Source of the DNA: DASTSN01 sp035549175
Lineage (GTDB): Bacteria > Bacteroidota > Bacteroidia > Chitinophagales > Chitinophagaceae
DNA length: 64,000 nucleotides
Assembly (NCBI GenBank): GCA_035549175.1
Contig: DASZRL010000130.1
Span: 1-64,000 of the forward strand
Direction: 5' to 3'
The notes under the pieces: model-generated
The model's database searches: none
Told to the model about the DNA's origin: nothing
What the model saw: only the letters and a program-made list of their open reading frames with translations
Program-made: the position numbers and the translations under genes
Shown: positions 51,199 to 59,829 of the stretch, piece by piece
Layout of the letters: every line of letters begins with the position of its first letter
Position numbering within the stretch: position 1 is the stretch's first letter

Positions 51199-51627
51199 TC
51201 AGGGAAGGTCATAGGTGATTATCAGGGAGAGATCGTCCCTGCCTACCGGACGCAAGCCATGGCTGCTTCCGGCCCGGGTCAGCAGGGCATCCCCCGCCTT
51301 CAGCCGGAGGATCTGCCCGTTCATGTTCATCTCTCCCTGTCCGCTCAGGATGTAATACACCTCGTCGGTTTGCTGGAGATGATACCCAATGGCAGACCCG
51401 GGATGGAGAACCCGTTTGCGGAAGGCCATTTTAAAATCCCTGACTTGCGAGAAAAAAGGGTAGACGGTGGTTTTTCCCCCTCCGGCATGAGGGCCGGCCT
51501 CTTCCCGGCCGGTTTCATCGGAATGCTGGAGTACGTAACCGGCCTGCTGATAGCGGGCATCACTGCGCAAACACAGCAGGCAAAACAGGGGCAGGGCCAG
51601 CAGGCCCGCGAAAGGGAGGGATTTCAT
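51199..51627 (-). CDS. Secreted cupin-domain protein
   Basis: A 142-residue protein. A signal peptide occupies about 1-22 (LLALPLFCLLCLRSDA). The rest is a single small cupin: GSAIGYHLQQTDEVYYILSG has the His-x(n)-Glu pattern of the first cupin motif, and GEMNMNGQILRLKAGDALLT leads to the second, with the final His in GSSHGLRP. It likely binds a metal in the periplasm. I chose the ATG at 51627 because it begins a proper signal peptide. The gene ends 77 bp before the start of the isomerase-like gene. Confidence 0.8.
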   Translation of the reverse strand: MKSLPFAGLLALPLFCLLCLRSDARYQQAGYVLQHSDETGREEAGPHAGGGKTTVYPFFSQVRDFKMAFRKRVLHPGSAIGYHLQQTDEVYYILSGQGEMNMNGQILRLKAGDALLTRAGSSHGLRPVGRDDLSLIITYDLP

Positions 51628-51743
51628 ATGCGAAGGTTTTTGGATGTGTCGGAGCGATCCAGGAAAGATAGGACAATCTTGGCAGGGTACTGGCGGGAAC
51701 CGGTGGTTTTTCCTATTTTGTAACCGGTTTAAACCCTTTACCA

Positions 51744-52883
51744 ATGAAAAAATCAGGCTTTCAGCTCTTGCTGGTGGCAGGTCTGCTGCTGGCGGGCTGT
51801 AAATCCACCCGGAAACTCTACGACCAGGGATATTATGAACGCGCGGTATATTCTTCCGTAGAGGACCTTAAAAAGAATCCTAACAATTCATCAGCCCGGC
51901 AGATTCTGCCCAGCGCCTATCAGCAGGCGAGCCGCCAGTTTCTGGCTTCCATCGCCGGTGCCCGTCGTGCGGGAACGGGGAGCCTGGAAAGCCTGGACCA
52001 GATCTACCAGGGGTATACCTCCCTGCAGCGCCTCTACAACAGCATCATGGGTTCTCCGGCCGCCCAGGGCGCCCTACAGGCGGTGGATTACAGTGCGGAA
52101 CTGCAGCAGGCCGCCGGGGATGCGGCTGCCGGTCATTATAACCTGGGAATGGACTACCTCAACCAGGGCGGGCGGCTCAATGCCCAGAAGGCCTATGAAA
52201 ATTTCAGCCTGGCGGATCAGTATGTACCGGGCTACCAGGATGTGCGCACCCGCAAGGATCAGGCCTATGACCTGGCGGTGATCAATGTGGCCGTGAACAG
52301 CATCAGCCAGCAGTTCGGTCCGTATTCCGTGAATGGAAAATTCCTGGATAATGACATCCTGAACACGCTCAATGGCATTGGTCGCACCTATTATGACCGG
52401 TTTTACAGTATCAATGAATCGCAATACAAACAATTACGGGTGGATCAGTTTATGGACATTAACCTGTATAATATCTGGTTCGGCCAGCTGGGTAGCAGCA
52501 GTTATTCCTATACCGTGACCAAAACCATCTCCGTACCGGGGCCCACACCCAAGGACCCCGCGCAGTCCACTACGGTGTCCGCTACCGTGAACGTGACCCG
52601 CCGCATAATAGACAGCCGGGCAGCCATGGACTGCCGTATAACCGACGCGGCCGACCGGCGCATCCTGTATAATGAACGCTTTACTTCCCAGTATACCTGG
52701 GAAAAACTGACGGGGAACTACACCGGTGATGCCCGGGCACTTTCCGACAAGGATAAGGCCATCATCAATGGGGTATACAATGACCCGCCTACCTACGACG
52801 AACTGTACCGGGAGCTTACGCGCCGCCTGCTGACTGACTTCAGCAACCGGATGCGGCAGATCTATGGCCATCAGGGGGCCTGA
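51744..52883 (+). CDS. Lipoprotein of unknown function with N-terminal helical repeats
   Basis: A 379-residue protein. The lipoprotein signal ends LLLAGCKST (probable lipidated Cys19). The first 200 residues look like TPR-type helices: KLYDQGYYERAVYSSVEDLK, AAGHYNLGMDYLNQGGRLNA and AYENFSLADQYVPGYQ. The C-terminal half is beta-rich, with SYTVTKTISVPGPTPKDPAQ, and a last helical region TYDELYRELTRRLLTDFSNR. Similar lipoproteins occur in Bacteroidota, with no role known to me. A CTATTTTG sequence about 24 bp upstream may be its -7 box. Confidence 0.7.
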   Translation: MKKSGFQLLLVAGLLLAGCKSTRKLYDQGYYERAVYSSVEDLKKNPNNSSARQILPSAYQQASRQFLASIAGARRAGTGSLESLDQIYQGYTSLQRLYNSIMGSPAAQGALQAVDYSAELQQAAGDAAAGHYNLGMDYLNQGGRLNAQKAYENFSLADQYVPGYQDVRTRKDQAYDLAVINVAVNSISQQFGPYSVNGKFLDNDILNTLNGIGRTYYDRFYSINESQYKQLRVDQFMDINLYNIWFGQLGSSSYSYTVTKTISVPGPTPKDPAQSTTVSATVNVTRRIIDSRAAMDCRITDAADRRILYNERFTSQYTWEKLTGNYTGDARALSDKDKAIINGVYNDPPTYDELYRELTRRLLTDFSNRMRQIYGHQGA

Positions 52884-52953
52884 AGGAAGCGGCCGCCTGG
52901 CTTGCAGGCAGCCTCCTCCTGGTATGTTCGCATGAACAGCCGGGCTCTCCCGG

Positions 52954-53325
52954 TTATTTCATCTTCGACATGCTGACATTACTCAGCACGTTGGAGCGGT
53001 TGTAACAATCGTCGGACACCAGGGTCACCTGAACCTCGTCCCCCTTCATCTCAAACTTGTACTTGCCCACTACGTTGCCGTCGCAATCACTCTGCCCGGT
53101 AACCTTCTGCAGCGTGATCACACTGTCCTTGACCGTATACAACATCGTTTCGAGGGGCATGTTGTTGTCGGCGAGCAGGGCCTCCACGGTATCCTTTCCG
53201 AATGCGAACACGACATCGGTAGGGCTTTCCAGCTGAAGGGTTGTTTTCCATTTCGTTCCTTCAAACTGGGCCTTGGCTCCGAAACCGGAGGCCACGATAA
53301 GCAGGATCAGGATGCATTTTTTCAT
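52954..53325 (-). CDS. Small secreted lipocalin-like protein
   Basis: A 123-residue protein with a signal peptide at about 1-19 (ending GFGAKAQ). The mature part begins FEGTKWKTTLQLESPTDVVF and has alternating beta-strands ending in VQVTLVSDDCYNR. Two cysteines (in QSDCDGN and DDCYNR) could form a disulfide. I recognise only a general lipocalin-like pattern; function unknown. Single gene with no clear terminator. Confidence 0.65.
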   Translation of the reverse strand: MKKCILILLIVASGFGAKAQFEGTKWKTTLQLESPTDVVFAFGKDTVEALLADNNMPLETMLYTVKDSVITLQKVTGQSDCDGNVVGKYKFEMKGDEVQVTLVSDDCYNRSNVLSNVSMSKMK

Positions 53326-53454
53326 ACAATCGATTAGGTTTGGTTTTAGAATGGTTTGTCTTTAAAAGTACGATTTTGGTCCGCTTTCCGCATTCCGCGG
53401 ATCCCTTTTTATCCGGTAAATTTTGTCAGGCTGGTGCATTTTCCCCCCTCTGAT

Positions 53455-53661
53455 TCAGGGCCGGCCGGCCAGATAGCCATTGAACCGGATATCCTGTCGT
53501 TCCGGACTTACCATCAGCAGGCTGGCGTAACCCCGGGGGGAAATGGTCAGCGTCAGCTGACTGCCCGGCTGGGCCAGCAGATTCGCAGCCAGTAATAAAA
53601 GCGCACCCGGCAGGCTGAACCGGATCAGCCGTTCCACCAAGTACCTTAGAATACCCGGCAT
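53455..53661 (-). CDS. Possible small secreted peptide
   Basis: A 68-residue reading frame (from the ATG at 53661; an earlier ATG at 53697 would add twelve residues) with a plausible signal peptide ending ALLLLAANLLAQ. The short mature part has no recognised domain and might be the remains of a larger secreted protein. Evidence is limited to the signal peptide, and the gene is uncertain. Confidence 0.35.
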   Translation of the reverse strand: MPGILRYLVERLIRFSLPGALLLLAANLLAQPGSQLTLTISPRGYASLLMVSPERQDIRFNGYLAGRP

Positions 53662-53767
53662 GGCTTTTTTATTCCAGGCTTCCCAAATCGTTCCCAACCC
53701 GGGTGCCGGGAAGGCCGGAAGGCTAAGGGATCGCTAAAATTCCCGGGCTGGGCTCCCGGAAGACGCT

Positions 53768-53775
53768 TATTTTTG
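53768..53775 (+). promoter_or_regulatory. -7 box (TATTTTTG) deciding the gamma-glutamyltransferase start
   Basis: A full TAnnTTTG match that ends two bases before an ATG at 53778. Transcription should begin at or just after that ATG, so the next in-frame ATG at 53796 is the better start and yields a leader of about 15 bases. Confidence 0.5.
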
Positions 53776-53795
53776 AAATGCCTAAATCATTCTGT

Positions 53796-55640
53796 ATGCG
53801 ACGCGTTATTCCTGTGCTGCTGGCTGCCTGCCTGGGCGTATCCGGCTACTGTCAACGTACCCAGAAACCCGTCATCCATGGAAGTCATTGGATGGCCATC
53901 ACCGGAAAGCCCCTGGCGGCCGAAGCCGGGGCGCAGATTTTTGAACGGGGAGGTAACGCCGTGGATGCCGCCTGCGCCATGCTGGCTGCGACCTGCACCA
54001 TGTGGGATGTTCTTTCCTGGGGAGGAGAGACCCAGGCCATCCTGTATAACCCCAAGACAGGCAAGGTGATCTCCATTGACGCCCTCGGGGTTGCGCCAAC
54101 CGGGGCCACGGTGGACTTCTTTAAAAAGAAGGGATATGATTTTCCCCCGGAATACGGGCCGCTGGCAGCCGTCACCCCGGGTACACCGGGCGGTCTCTGC
54201 TATATGCTGGCGGAATACGGCACCCTGAGCCTGAAAGAAGTATTGGCCCCGGCCATGCAACTGGCCGCCGGCTATCCCATCGAGGCGGAGACATCCAACA
54301 GCATTGAGCAGAACAAGGCCATGCTTAAGCAATGGCCCTATAGCAAAGCCGTATTCCTGCCCCACCCGGGAGCAAGCCGAGAGGCTCCGGAGGCAGGGGA
54401 AATTTTTGTGCAGAAGGACCTGCTGGCCACCCTGACCCGGATGGTCGAGGCCGAGCAGGATGCCCTTGGCCACCACAAGAGCCGCAAGGAGGCCATTTAT
54501 GCTGCCTATGACCGGTTTTATAAGGGAGATATCGCCCGGGAATTTGTCCGGGGATGCCAGGAGCAGGGTGGCCTGATCACGCTGGAAGACCTCGCGCGCT
54601 GGAAACCCCGGGAGGAAGAACCCCTGCATGTGACCTACCGGGGTATCGACGTCTATAAGCTGCAACAGTGGAGCCAGGGGCCAGCCATGCTGCAATGTTT
54701 GAACATCCTGGAAAATTTTGACCTGCGGTCCATGGGCTATAACTCCAGCCGCTATATCCATACCATTTGCCAGGCCATGCACCTGGCCTTTGCCGATCGT
54801 GATTTTTATTATGGTGACCCGTATTTTCCGCCCCAGGAACCCATGCAGGGCCTGCTCAGTAAGGAGTATGCCCGCAAGCGGGCGGCCCTGATCGACCCGG
54901 ACCGGAATAATCCCCAGGTCTACCCGGGGGATCCATACCCTTTCGAGGGTAAAACCAATCCCTATCTGGACCTGATTCAGCAGCGCGGAACGGTGGCCCG
55001 CGCAGACCTGCCTTTGGATGCGGCCTATATGGACCGACTCTGGCGGGGTACGACCTCGATTGAGGCGGCGGACCAGGATGGCTGGGTTGTTTCCGTGACC
55101 CCGAGCGGAGGCTGGGTGCCGGCCTGTATTGCCGGCCATACGGGTGTCGGTATGAGCCAGCGCATGCAAAGCTTTGTCCTGGACAGCACGCTGGATCCTT
55201 TCAATGTGGTGGAACCCGGCAAAAGACCCCGCGTCACCCTGACCCCCTCCCTGGCGATGAAGGATGGCAAACCCTTCCTGGCCTTTGCCGTGCAGGGCGG
55301 CGATACACAGGACCAGAACCTGCTTCAGTTCTTCCTGAATGTGGTGGAATTTGGCATGAATGTGCAGGAGGCGGCCGAAGCGGCCAATGTCAATACGGAC
55401 CAGCTCTGGCTGTCCCTGGGAGGCACGTCCACGGATGATCGGCGACCACGCCCCGGCAGCCTCCTGGTGAGCAGCAGCCTGCCTGACTGGACGAGGCGGG
55501 AACTCCGCCGCCTGGGTTACAAACTGAGCTTCGGGGAGCGGACCAGTGGTCCGATCAATGCCATCTATTTTGACTGGAAGCATGGCAGTTTCTGGGGCGG
55601 CAGCAGCAACAACGGGGATGATTACGGCATCGGCTGGTAA
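53796..55640 (+). CDS. Gamma-glutamyltransferase family protein (secreted)
   Basis: A 614-residue N-terminal-nucleophile hydrolase precursor. From the ATG at 53796 the signal peptide reads MRRVIPVLLAACLGVSGYC. The large-subunit start GNAVDAACAMLAATCTMWDV and GTPGGLCYMLAEYG are typical. The autocleavage point is the Thr near residue 419 in RGTTSIEAAD, where the small subunit would begin. Such enzymes hydrolyse or transfer the gamma-glutamyl group of glutathione-like compounds, or act as cephalosporin acylase-like enzymes; the substrate is not certain. It has a dedicated promoter. Confidence 0.87.
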   Translation: MRRVIPVLLAACLGVSGYCQRTQKPVIHGSHWMAITGKPLAAEAGAQIFERGGNAVDAACAMLAATCTMWDVLSWGGETQAILYNPKTGKVISIDALGVAPTGATVDFFKKKGYDFPPEYGPLAAVTPGTPGGLCYMLAEYGTLSLKEVLAPAMQLAAGYPIEAETSNSIEQNKAMLKQWPYSKAVFLPHPGASREAPEAGEIFVQKDLLATLTRMVEAEQDALGHHKSRKEAIYAAYDRFYKGDIAREFVRGCQEQGGLITLEDLARWKPREEEPLHVTYRGIDVYKLQQWSQGPAMLQCLNILENFDLRSMGYNSSRYIHTICQAMHLAFADRDFYYGDPYFPPQEPMQGLLSKEYARKRAALIDPDRNNPQVYPGDPYPFEGKTNPYLDLIQQRGTVARADLPLDAAYMDRLWRGTTSIEAADQDGWVVSVTPSGGWVPACIAGHTGVGMSQRMQSFVLDSTLDPFNVVEPGKRPRVTLTPSLAMKDGKPFLAFAVQGGDTQDQNLLQFFLNVVEFGMNVQEAAEAANVNTDQLWLSLGGTSTDDRRPRPGSLLVSSSLPDWTRRELRRLGYKLSFGERTSGPINAIYFDWKHGSFWGGSSNNGDDYGIGW

Positions 55641-55674
55641 GCCGCCGGTCGCAGGAAGGGTACGCAAGATTTGA

Positions 55675-55682
55675 TAACTTTG
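55675..55682 (+). promoter_or_regulatory. -7 box (TAACTTTG) before the M48 peptidase gene
   Basis: A full TAnnTTTG match 35 bp before the ATG at 55718. Confidence 0.5.
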
Positions 55683-55717
55683 CCGGGCGACATGAATCAT
55701 TCTTAAAACCATTACGT

Positions 55718-56527
55718 ATGATAAAAACCCGCTTACTCTTCGTACTGGCCCTGGGCCTTCTGATATCCTGCACCCGGAACGCGATTACGGGAAGAAGCCA
55801 GTTCAAACTTCTTCCTGAATCCGAATTGCAGTCCATGGCGGGCCAGCAATACCAGCAGTTTCTGACACAGAACAAAGTCGTAGCACAGGCCGGCAGCAAG
55901 GATGCCGAGATGGTCCGCCGGGTAGGGGAGCGGATATCCAGGGCCGTGGAGCAATACTACGCGCAGAAAGGGCTGTCCGATGCGCTCAAGGGTTACAAGT
56001 GGGAATACAATCTGGTGGACAGTAAGGAGGTGAATGCCTGGTGCATGCCGGGTGGAAAAATCGTTGTCTATACGGGATTGCTGCCAATCACACAGAACGA
56101 GGCAGCCCTCGCCGTGGTGATGGGGCATGAAGTGACCCACGCCATTTTCCAGCACGGCAATGAACGGATGAGCCAGCAACTGGGCGCCGAAGTGGTCGGA
56201 ACCGGGCTGCAGGTGGCGCTGGCCAATAAGCCGGCCCAGACACAGAATGCCTTTCTTACCGCTTTCGGAGTCGGTTCCCAGGTTGGGGTACTCCTGCCTT
56301 TTTCGCGGAAGCATGAACTGGAGGCGGACCACTGGGGCCTGATCTGGGCCGCCATGGCGGGATACAATCCGCAGGAAGCCATTCCCTTGTGGGAGCGGAT
56401 GGCCAAGGCCGGCGGACAAAAACCCCCTGAATTCCTGAGTACGCACCCCGATGATGGTCACCGCATCGAGCAGCTCAAGAAAATCATGCCCGAAGCCCTG
56501 CAATATTATAAGCCCATGGGCAAATAA
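55718..56527 (+). CDS. M48 family metalloprotease lipoprotein
   Basis: A 269-residue protease. The signal ends LLISCTRN with probable lipidated Cys18. The zinc motif is His137-Glu138-Val-Thr-His141 in MGHEVTHAIFQHGNER; a third ligand is likely Glu202 in RKHELEADHWG. It resembles BepA/LoiP-type lipoproteins that degrade or help fold outer-membrane proteins, without the TPR domain of BepA. It probably acts in the periplasm. A strong terminator follows. Confidence 0.92.
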   Translation: MIKTRLLFVLALGLLISCTRNAITGRSQFKLLPESELQSMAGQQYQQFLTQNKVVAQAGSKDAEMVRRVGERISRAVEQYYAQKGLSDALKGYKWEYNLVDSKEVNAWCMPGGKIVVYTGLLPITQNEAALAVVMGHEVTHAIFQHGNERMSQQLGAEVVGTGLQVALANKPAQTQNAFLTAFGVGSQVGVLLPFSRKHELEADHWGLIWAAMAGYNPQEAIPLWERMAKAGGQKPPEFLSTHPDDGHRIEQLKKIMPEALQYYKPMGK

Positions 56528-56546
56528 GCGACTGAGCCTCAACGAT

Positions 56547-56585
56547 AAAATCCGGTCCGGGTCCTTACCGGACCGGATTTTCTTT
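56547..56585 (+). terminator. Intrinsic terminator after the M48 gene
   Basis: A perfect 14 bp stem AAAATCCGGTCCGG/CCGGACCGGATTTT with a seven-base loop, followed by CTTTCC. The A/T ends allow it to work in both directions. Confidence 0.85.
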
Positions 56586-56617
56586 CCCTGTCCGGCCCCA
56601 AAGCCGTAAATTTTCAC

Positions 56618-56625
56618 TAATTTTG
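56618..56625 (+). promoter_or_regulatory. -7 box (TAATTTTG) before the 56707 gene
   Basis: A full TAnnTTTG match 81 bp before the ATG at 56707; the leader would be about 75 bases. Confidence 0.45.
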
Positions 56626-56706
56626 CACTTCTGATTTCCAGTGGATGGTACGCCGGCTCACCGAACCGGGGACGGTGTTGAAAACCCCTTAAACATCTTT
56701 CGAGGT

Positions 56707-57144
56707 ATGTCACAGACGCTTTTTGAAAAATTACAGGTTGGTGGAGAAAAGAACCTGCTAATCCAGGGCTTGCCCTCCTCCATCGAGAAGCAGTTTGCCA
56801 AGCTGTCTTTCTCCAAGAATGTAACCCCCTTGCTCAGAAGCCGCAAAATCGACTTCGCCCTGGTGTTTGCGGTTAACGAAAACCAGCTGAACGGCATTCT
56901 CAAAGACGTTATGCCCGCCCTGAAAAAAGATTCCAAGTTCTGGGTTGCCTACCCCAAATCGACCTCCAAAATCGTGACGGACCTGAACCGGGATTGCAGC
57001 TGGAACCAGCTGACCTGCGCCGGGTACCAGTGTGCCTGCCAGGTGGAGCTCGACCATGTATGGAGCGCGATGCGCTTCGACAAGTGCGACGCCACAGCCG
57101 TTCCCACTTCCCGGGACCGCAGGCGGGAACCAGCCATGGCCTGA
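56707..57144 (+). CDS. DUF3052-like cytoplasmic protein
   Basis: A 145-residue soluble protein with no signal peptide. The central part KIDFALVFAVNENQLNGILK and DSKFWVAYPKSTSKI resembles the DUF3052 pattern, a short Rossmann-like region of unknown function. The C-terminal part is unusual: it contains a Cys-rich stretch (DCSWNQLTCAGYQCACQVEL) that could bind a metal, and ends in a basic tail. I chose the ATG at 56707 over upstream alternatives because the conserved part begins there. No clear operon partner. Confidence 0.62.
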   Translation: MSQTLFEKLQVGGEKNLLIQGLPSSIEKQFAKLSFSKNVTPLLRSRKIDFALVFAVNENQLNGILKDVMPALKKDSKFWVAYPKSTSKIVTDLNRDCSWNQLTCAGYQCACQVELDHVWSAMRFDKCDATAVPTSRDRRREPAMA

Positions 57145-57207
57145 TAGCCTTTTCCAGATTTTTTATACCGGAAGGCGGGGGCTCCGGCCTCCTGTCAAAA
57201 CCAAGCT

Positions 57208-57735
57208 ATGCCCCATCTGAATATTGAGGTAAAGGCCCGCTGCCAGGACCAGGATCGTATCCGGAACTACCTGCTCGGCCAGGGCGCCGAATTCAGGGGC
57301 CTGGACCGCCAGGTGGATACCTATTTCCGGGTAAACCGGGGGCGCCTGAAACTGCGGGAAGGCCGGATTGAAAATAATCTCATTCAATATGAACGGGCGG
57401 ACCTGGAGGGCCCGAAATCTTCCCACTTCCGCCTGGTAAACGTAGCGGATGCCCACGGACTCAAAGCAGCCCTGACTGCGGCCCTCGGCGTCCTGGTCGT
57501 CGTGGACAAATCCCGCGAGATTTATTATATCGGCAACGTCAAATTTCACCTGGACCGGGTGGAAGGGCTGGGCACCTTCGTGGAAATCGAGGCCGGGAAC
57601 CTCCTGGCTGACCTGGGTGCCGGGGAACTCCGGCAGCAGTGCGACCATTACCTCTCCGCATTCAATGTGCAGCCGGCGGACCTGGTTTCCGTTTCATACA
57701 GCGACCTGCTGCTGGATATGCTGGGAGGCAACTAG
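57208..57735 (+). CDS. CYTH domain protein (class IV adenylate cyclase-like)
   Basis: A 175-residue CYTH protein. The N-terminal LNIEVKARCQDQDRI corresponds to the ExExK strand in the N-I-E-x-K form common among CyaB-like bacterial proteins. RQVDTYFRVNRGRLKLREG and IQYERADLEGPKSS carry the basic phosphate-binding residues, and VKFHLDRVEGLGTFVEIEA supplies the acidic strands. CYTH enzymes act on triphosphorylated substrates, such as ATP, thiamine triphosphate or inorganic triphosphate; which one is unclear. Its stop codon overlaps that of the convergent dnaG gene. Confidence 0.85.
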   Translation: MPHLNIEVKARCQDQDRIRNYLLGQGAEFRGLDRQVDTYFRVNRGRLKLREGRIENNLIQYERADLEGPKSSHFRLVNVADAHGLKAALTAALGVLVVVDKSREIYYIGNVKFHLDRVEGLGTFVEIEAGNLLADLGAGELRQQCDHYLSAFNVQPADLVSVSYSDLLLDMLGGN

Positions 57736-59765
57736 TGCAGGATGACGGCACCGGTCCGCCTGGTAATCTCGCGTTCCATGTTCTTGAGGTACTCGTGGGC
57801 GCGATGCAGCTGTTCGAATTCCGCCGGGCTGTGGGGGCGCTCCAGGTCCTGCTGGTTTTCCAGGAGCAATTTTTTGATTTTCCGCAGTTTGAAATAATTG
57901 ATGGCCGAATGGACCTGCTCCAGGGTCCGGTCCTCCTCCAGCTTCAGGAAACGGAGCAGTTCCTGTTCATTTTTCTTGTCCACCATCCGGATGAAATCCT
58001 CATAGGACTGTTCAAATAGCTGTCGCTGGTATCCGGTGGACTGGCTGTACTCGCGTTTCCAGTGATCACTTTCCTCATACGGCACATTCAGCAGGGCTAC
58101 AGCCAGGGCGCTGATTTCCGGGTCGGGATGGTAAATCAGGAAGTTGCGGTCGGGCGGCCGGCCCTGTTCGCGCGTCTGATCCCGGTAACAATTGATCAGT
58201 TTCAGGATGGTGCGGTTGTCAAACAGCCCTTCATCCATGATTTCGGTAAATAGAAAGTCCGCCACCGGGCGGCCGTCTTCCCAGGCCCTGTTCCCGAATT
58301 CAATCAGCACCCGGGCGAACTCCCGTTCCTGGAGTTCGTCCTGGAACAGAAGACTGAAGGTGGCGTCGTCATAACTGGTCCCTTCGGCTTTCCGGTCCGC
58401 ATCAGGCTGTTTGGCGGCTTCTCCGGGTGGAAGGGCCCGCTCCTGGGTGGCGATCCGGTTTCGGATAAACTGGTTAACGAGGGTATGCAGCCCGGCTTCG
58501 TCAATGCGAAGCAACTGGGCGCACTGCCGTATGTAATCCTGCTGGCGGGTAAAGTCCTCGGCCTTGTTGATCCGGGAGATCGTTTCCGCCATCCGGTTCA
58601 CCACCTCGGCCTTCCGGGTACTGTCGTTGCCGGCATCCTGCAGCGCTACTTCCAGCTGGAACAGGATAAAATCCTTTTTGTTTTTTTCGATGAACTCCCT
58701 GAAGGCCGTCGCCCCCACTTTATTTACGTAACTGTCCGGGTCCTCCTGGTCGGGGATCAGGACCAGTTTCACGTGGAGCCCCTCCTCCAACGCCATATCC
58801 AGTCCGCGCAGGGCGGCTTTGACCCCTGCCGCGTCCCCGTCGTAAATGATCGTCAGGTTGTTGGTATACTTCTTGACCAGGCGTAACTGGTCCTGGGTGA
58901 GGGAGGTTCCCCCGCTGGCCACGACATTTTCTATGCCGGCCTGGTGCAGGGAGATCACATCGGTGTACCCTTCCACCAGCAGGCATTCGTCTGCCCGGTC
59001 TATGGCCTGACGGGCAAAATAGGAGCCATAGAGAATTTTGCTCTTGATATAGATCTCATTCTCGGGGGTATTGATATACTTGGGAGCCCGGTCATTGCTT
59101 TTCAGAATCCGGGCCCCGAATCCCAGTACTTTACCGCTGTGGTTATGCACCGGGAAAATGACCCGGCCGCGGTAATTGTCCTGGAGCTGGTCATTGCGGG
59201 CCACCACCAGGCCAGTCCGCAGCAGCAGGTCGCGGTTGTACTGCTGGGCCAGGGCCTCCCGGGTGAACGCATCGCGTTGTTCCGGGCTGTAGCCCAGCTG
59301 GAATTTGCGGATGGTTTCCTCGCGAAAACCCCGCTGCTGAAAATAACTCATGCCGACATCCTGGCCTTCTTCGGTTTCCAGGAGTTGCCGGGTAAAAAAC
59401 TGCTGGGCGAACTGGTTGATGATAAACAGGCTGTCGGCTGCCAGTTGCTGCTGGCGCTGCTGATCGCTGGCGAAGGTTTCATGGACCTCCACGCCGTACC
59501 TGGCTGCCAGCCAGCGGAGGGCCTCGACGTAGCTGTATTTCTCGTGCTCCATCAGGAAGCTCACGGCGTTGCCGCTGCGCCCGCAACCGAAGCATTTGTA
59601 GATTTCCTTGGACGGGGAGACCGTGAAGGAGGGTGTCTTTTCGTTATGGAAGGGGCAGAGGCCCAGGTAATTGGCTCCCCGCTTTTTCAGTTTCACGAAG
59701 TCCCCGACGATATCGATGATATCGATGCGGTTCAGGATCTCTTGTATGGTTTCCCGGGAAATCAT
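57732..59765 (-). CDS. dnaG: DNA primase
   Basis: A 677-residue primase of normal domain order. The zinc ribbon has Cys37, His40, Cys58 and Cys61 (LGLCPFHNEKTPSF and YKCFGCG). The catalytic core includes DECLLVEGYTDVISLHQAG with the TOPRIM Glu, and IIYDGDAAGVKAALRG with the metal-binding D-x-D. The C-terminal helicase-binding domain covers about the last 150 residues. It makes RNA primers for replication. I chose the ATG at 59765 (MISRETIQEIL); the 13 residues before it do not fit the family. It converges with the CYTH gene in a shared CTAG. Confidence 0.96.
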   Translation of the reverse strand: MISRETIQEILNRIDIIDIVGDFVKLKKRGANYLGLCPFHNEKTPSFTVSPSKEIYKCFGCGRSGNAVSFLMEHEKYSYVEALRWLAARYGVEVHETFASDQQRQQQLAADSLFIINQFAQQFFTRQLLETEEGQDVGMSYFQQRGFREETIRKFQLGYSPEQRDAFTREALAQQYNRDLLLRTGLVVARNDQLQDNYRGRVIFPVHNHSGKVLGFGARILKSNDRAPKYINTPENEIYIKSKILYGSYFARQAIDRADECLLVEGYTDVISLHQAGIENVVASGGTSLTQDQLRLVKKYTNNLTIIYDGDAAGVKAALRGLDMALEEGLHVKLVLIPDQEDPDSYVNKVGATAFREFIEKNKKDFILFQLEVALQDAGNDSTRKAEVVNRMAETISRINKAEDFTRQQDYIRQCAQLLRIDEAGLHTLVNQFIRNRIATQERALPPGEAAKQPDADRKAEGTSYDDATFSLLFQDELQEREFARVLIEFGNRAWEDGRPVADFLFTEIMDEGLFDNRTILKLINCYRDQTREQGRPPDRNFLIYHPDPEISALAVALLNVPYEESDHWKREYSQSTGYQRQLFEQSYEDFIRMVDKKNEQELLRFLKLEEDRTLEQVHSAINYFKLRKIKKLLLENQQDLERPHSPAEFEQLHRAHEYLKNMEREITRRTGAVILH

Positions 59766-59829
59766 GGTCCGGGAGCAAAGATAACTCCTCCCGGCGTTCG
59801 GCATGCCACGTCAACCCGATAGCAACGGA

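Noticed and set aside
53787..55712. 641-codon minus-strand reading frame covering the gamma-glutamyltransferase gene
   Set aside because: It is long only because of GC-rich codon bias. The sense strand encodes a complete, recognisable enzyme with signal peptide and catalytic Thr.
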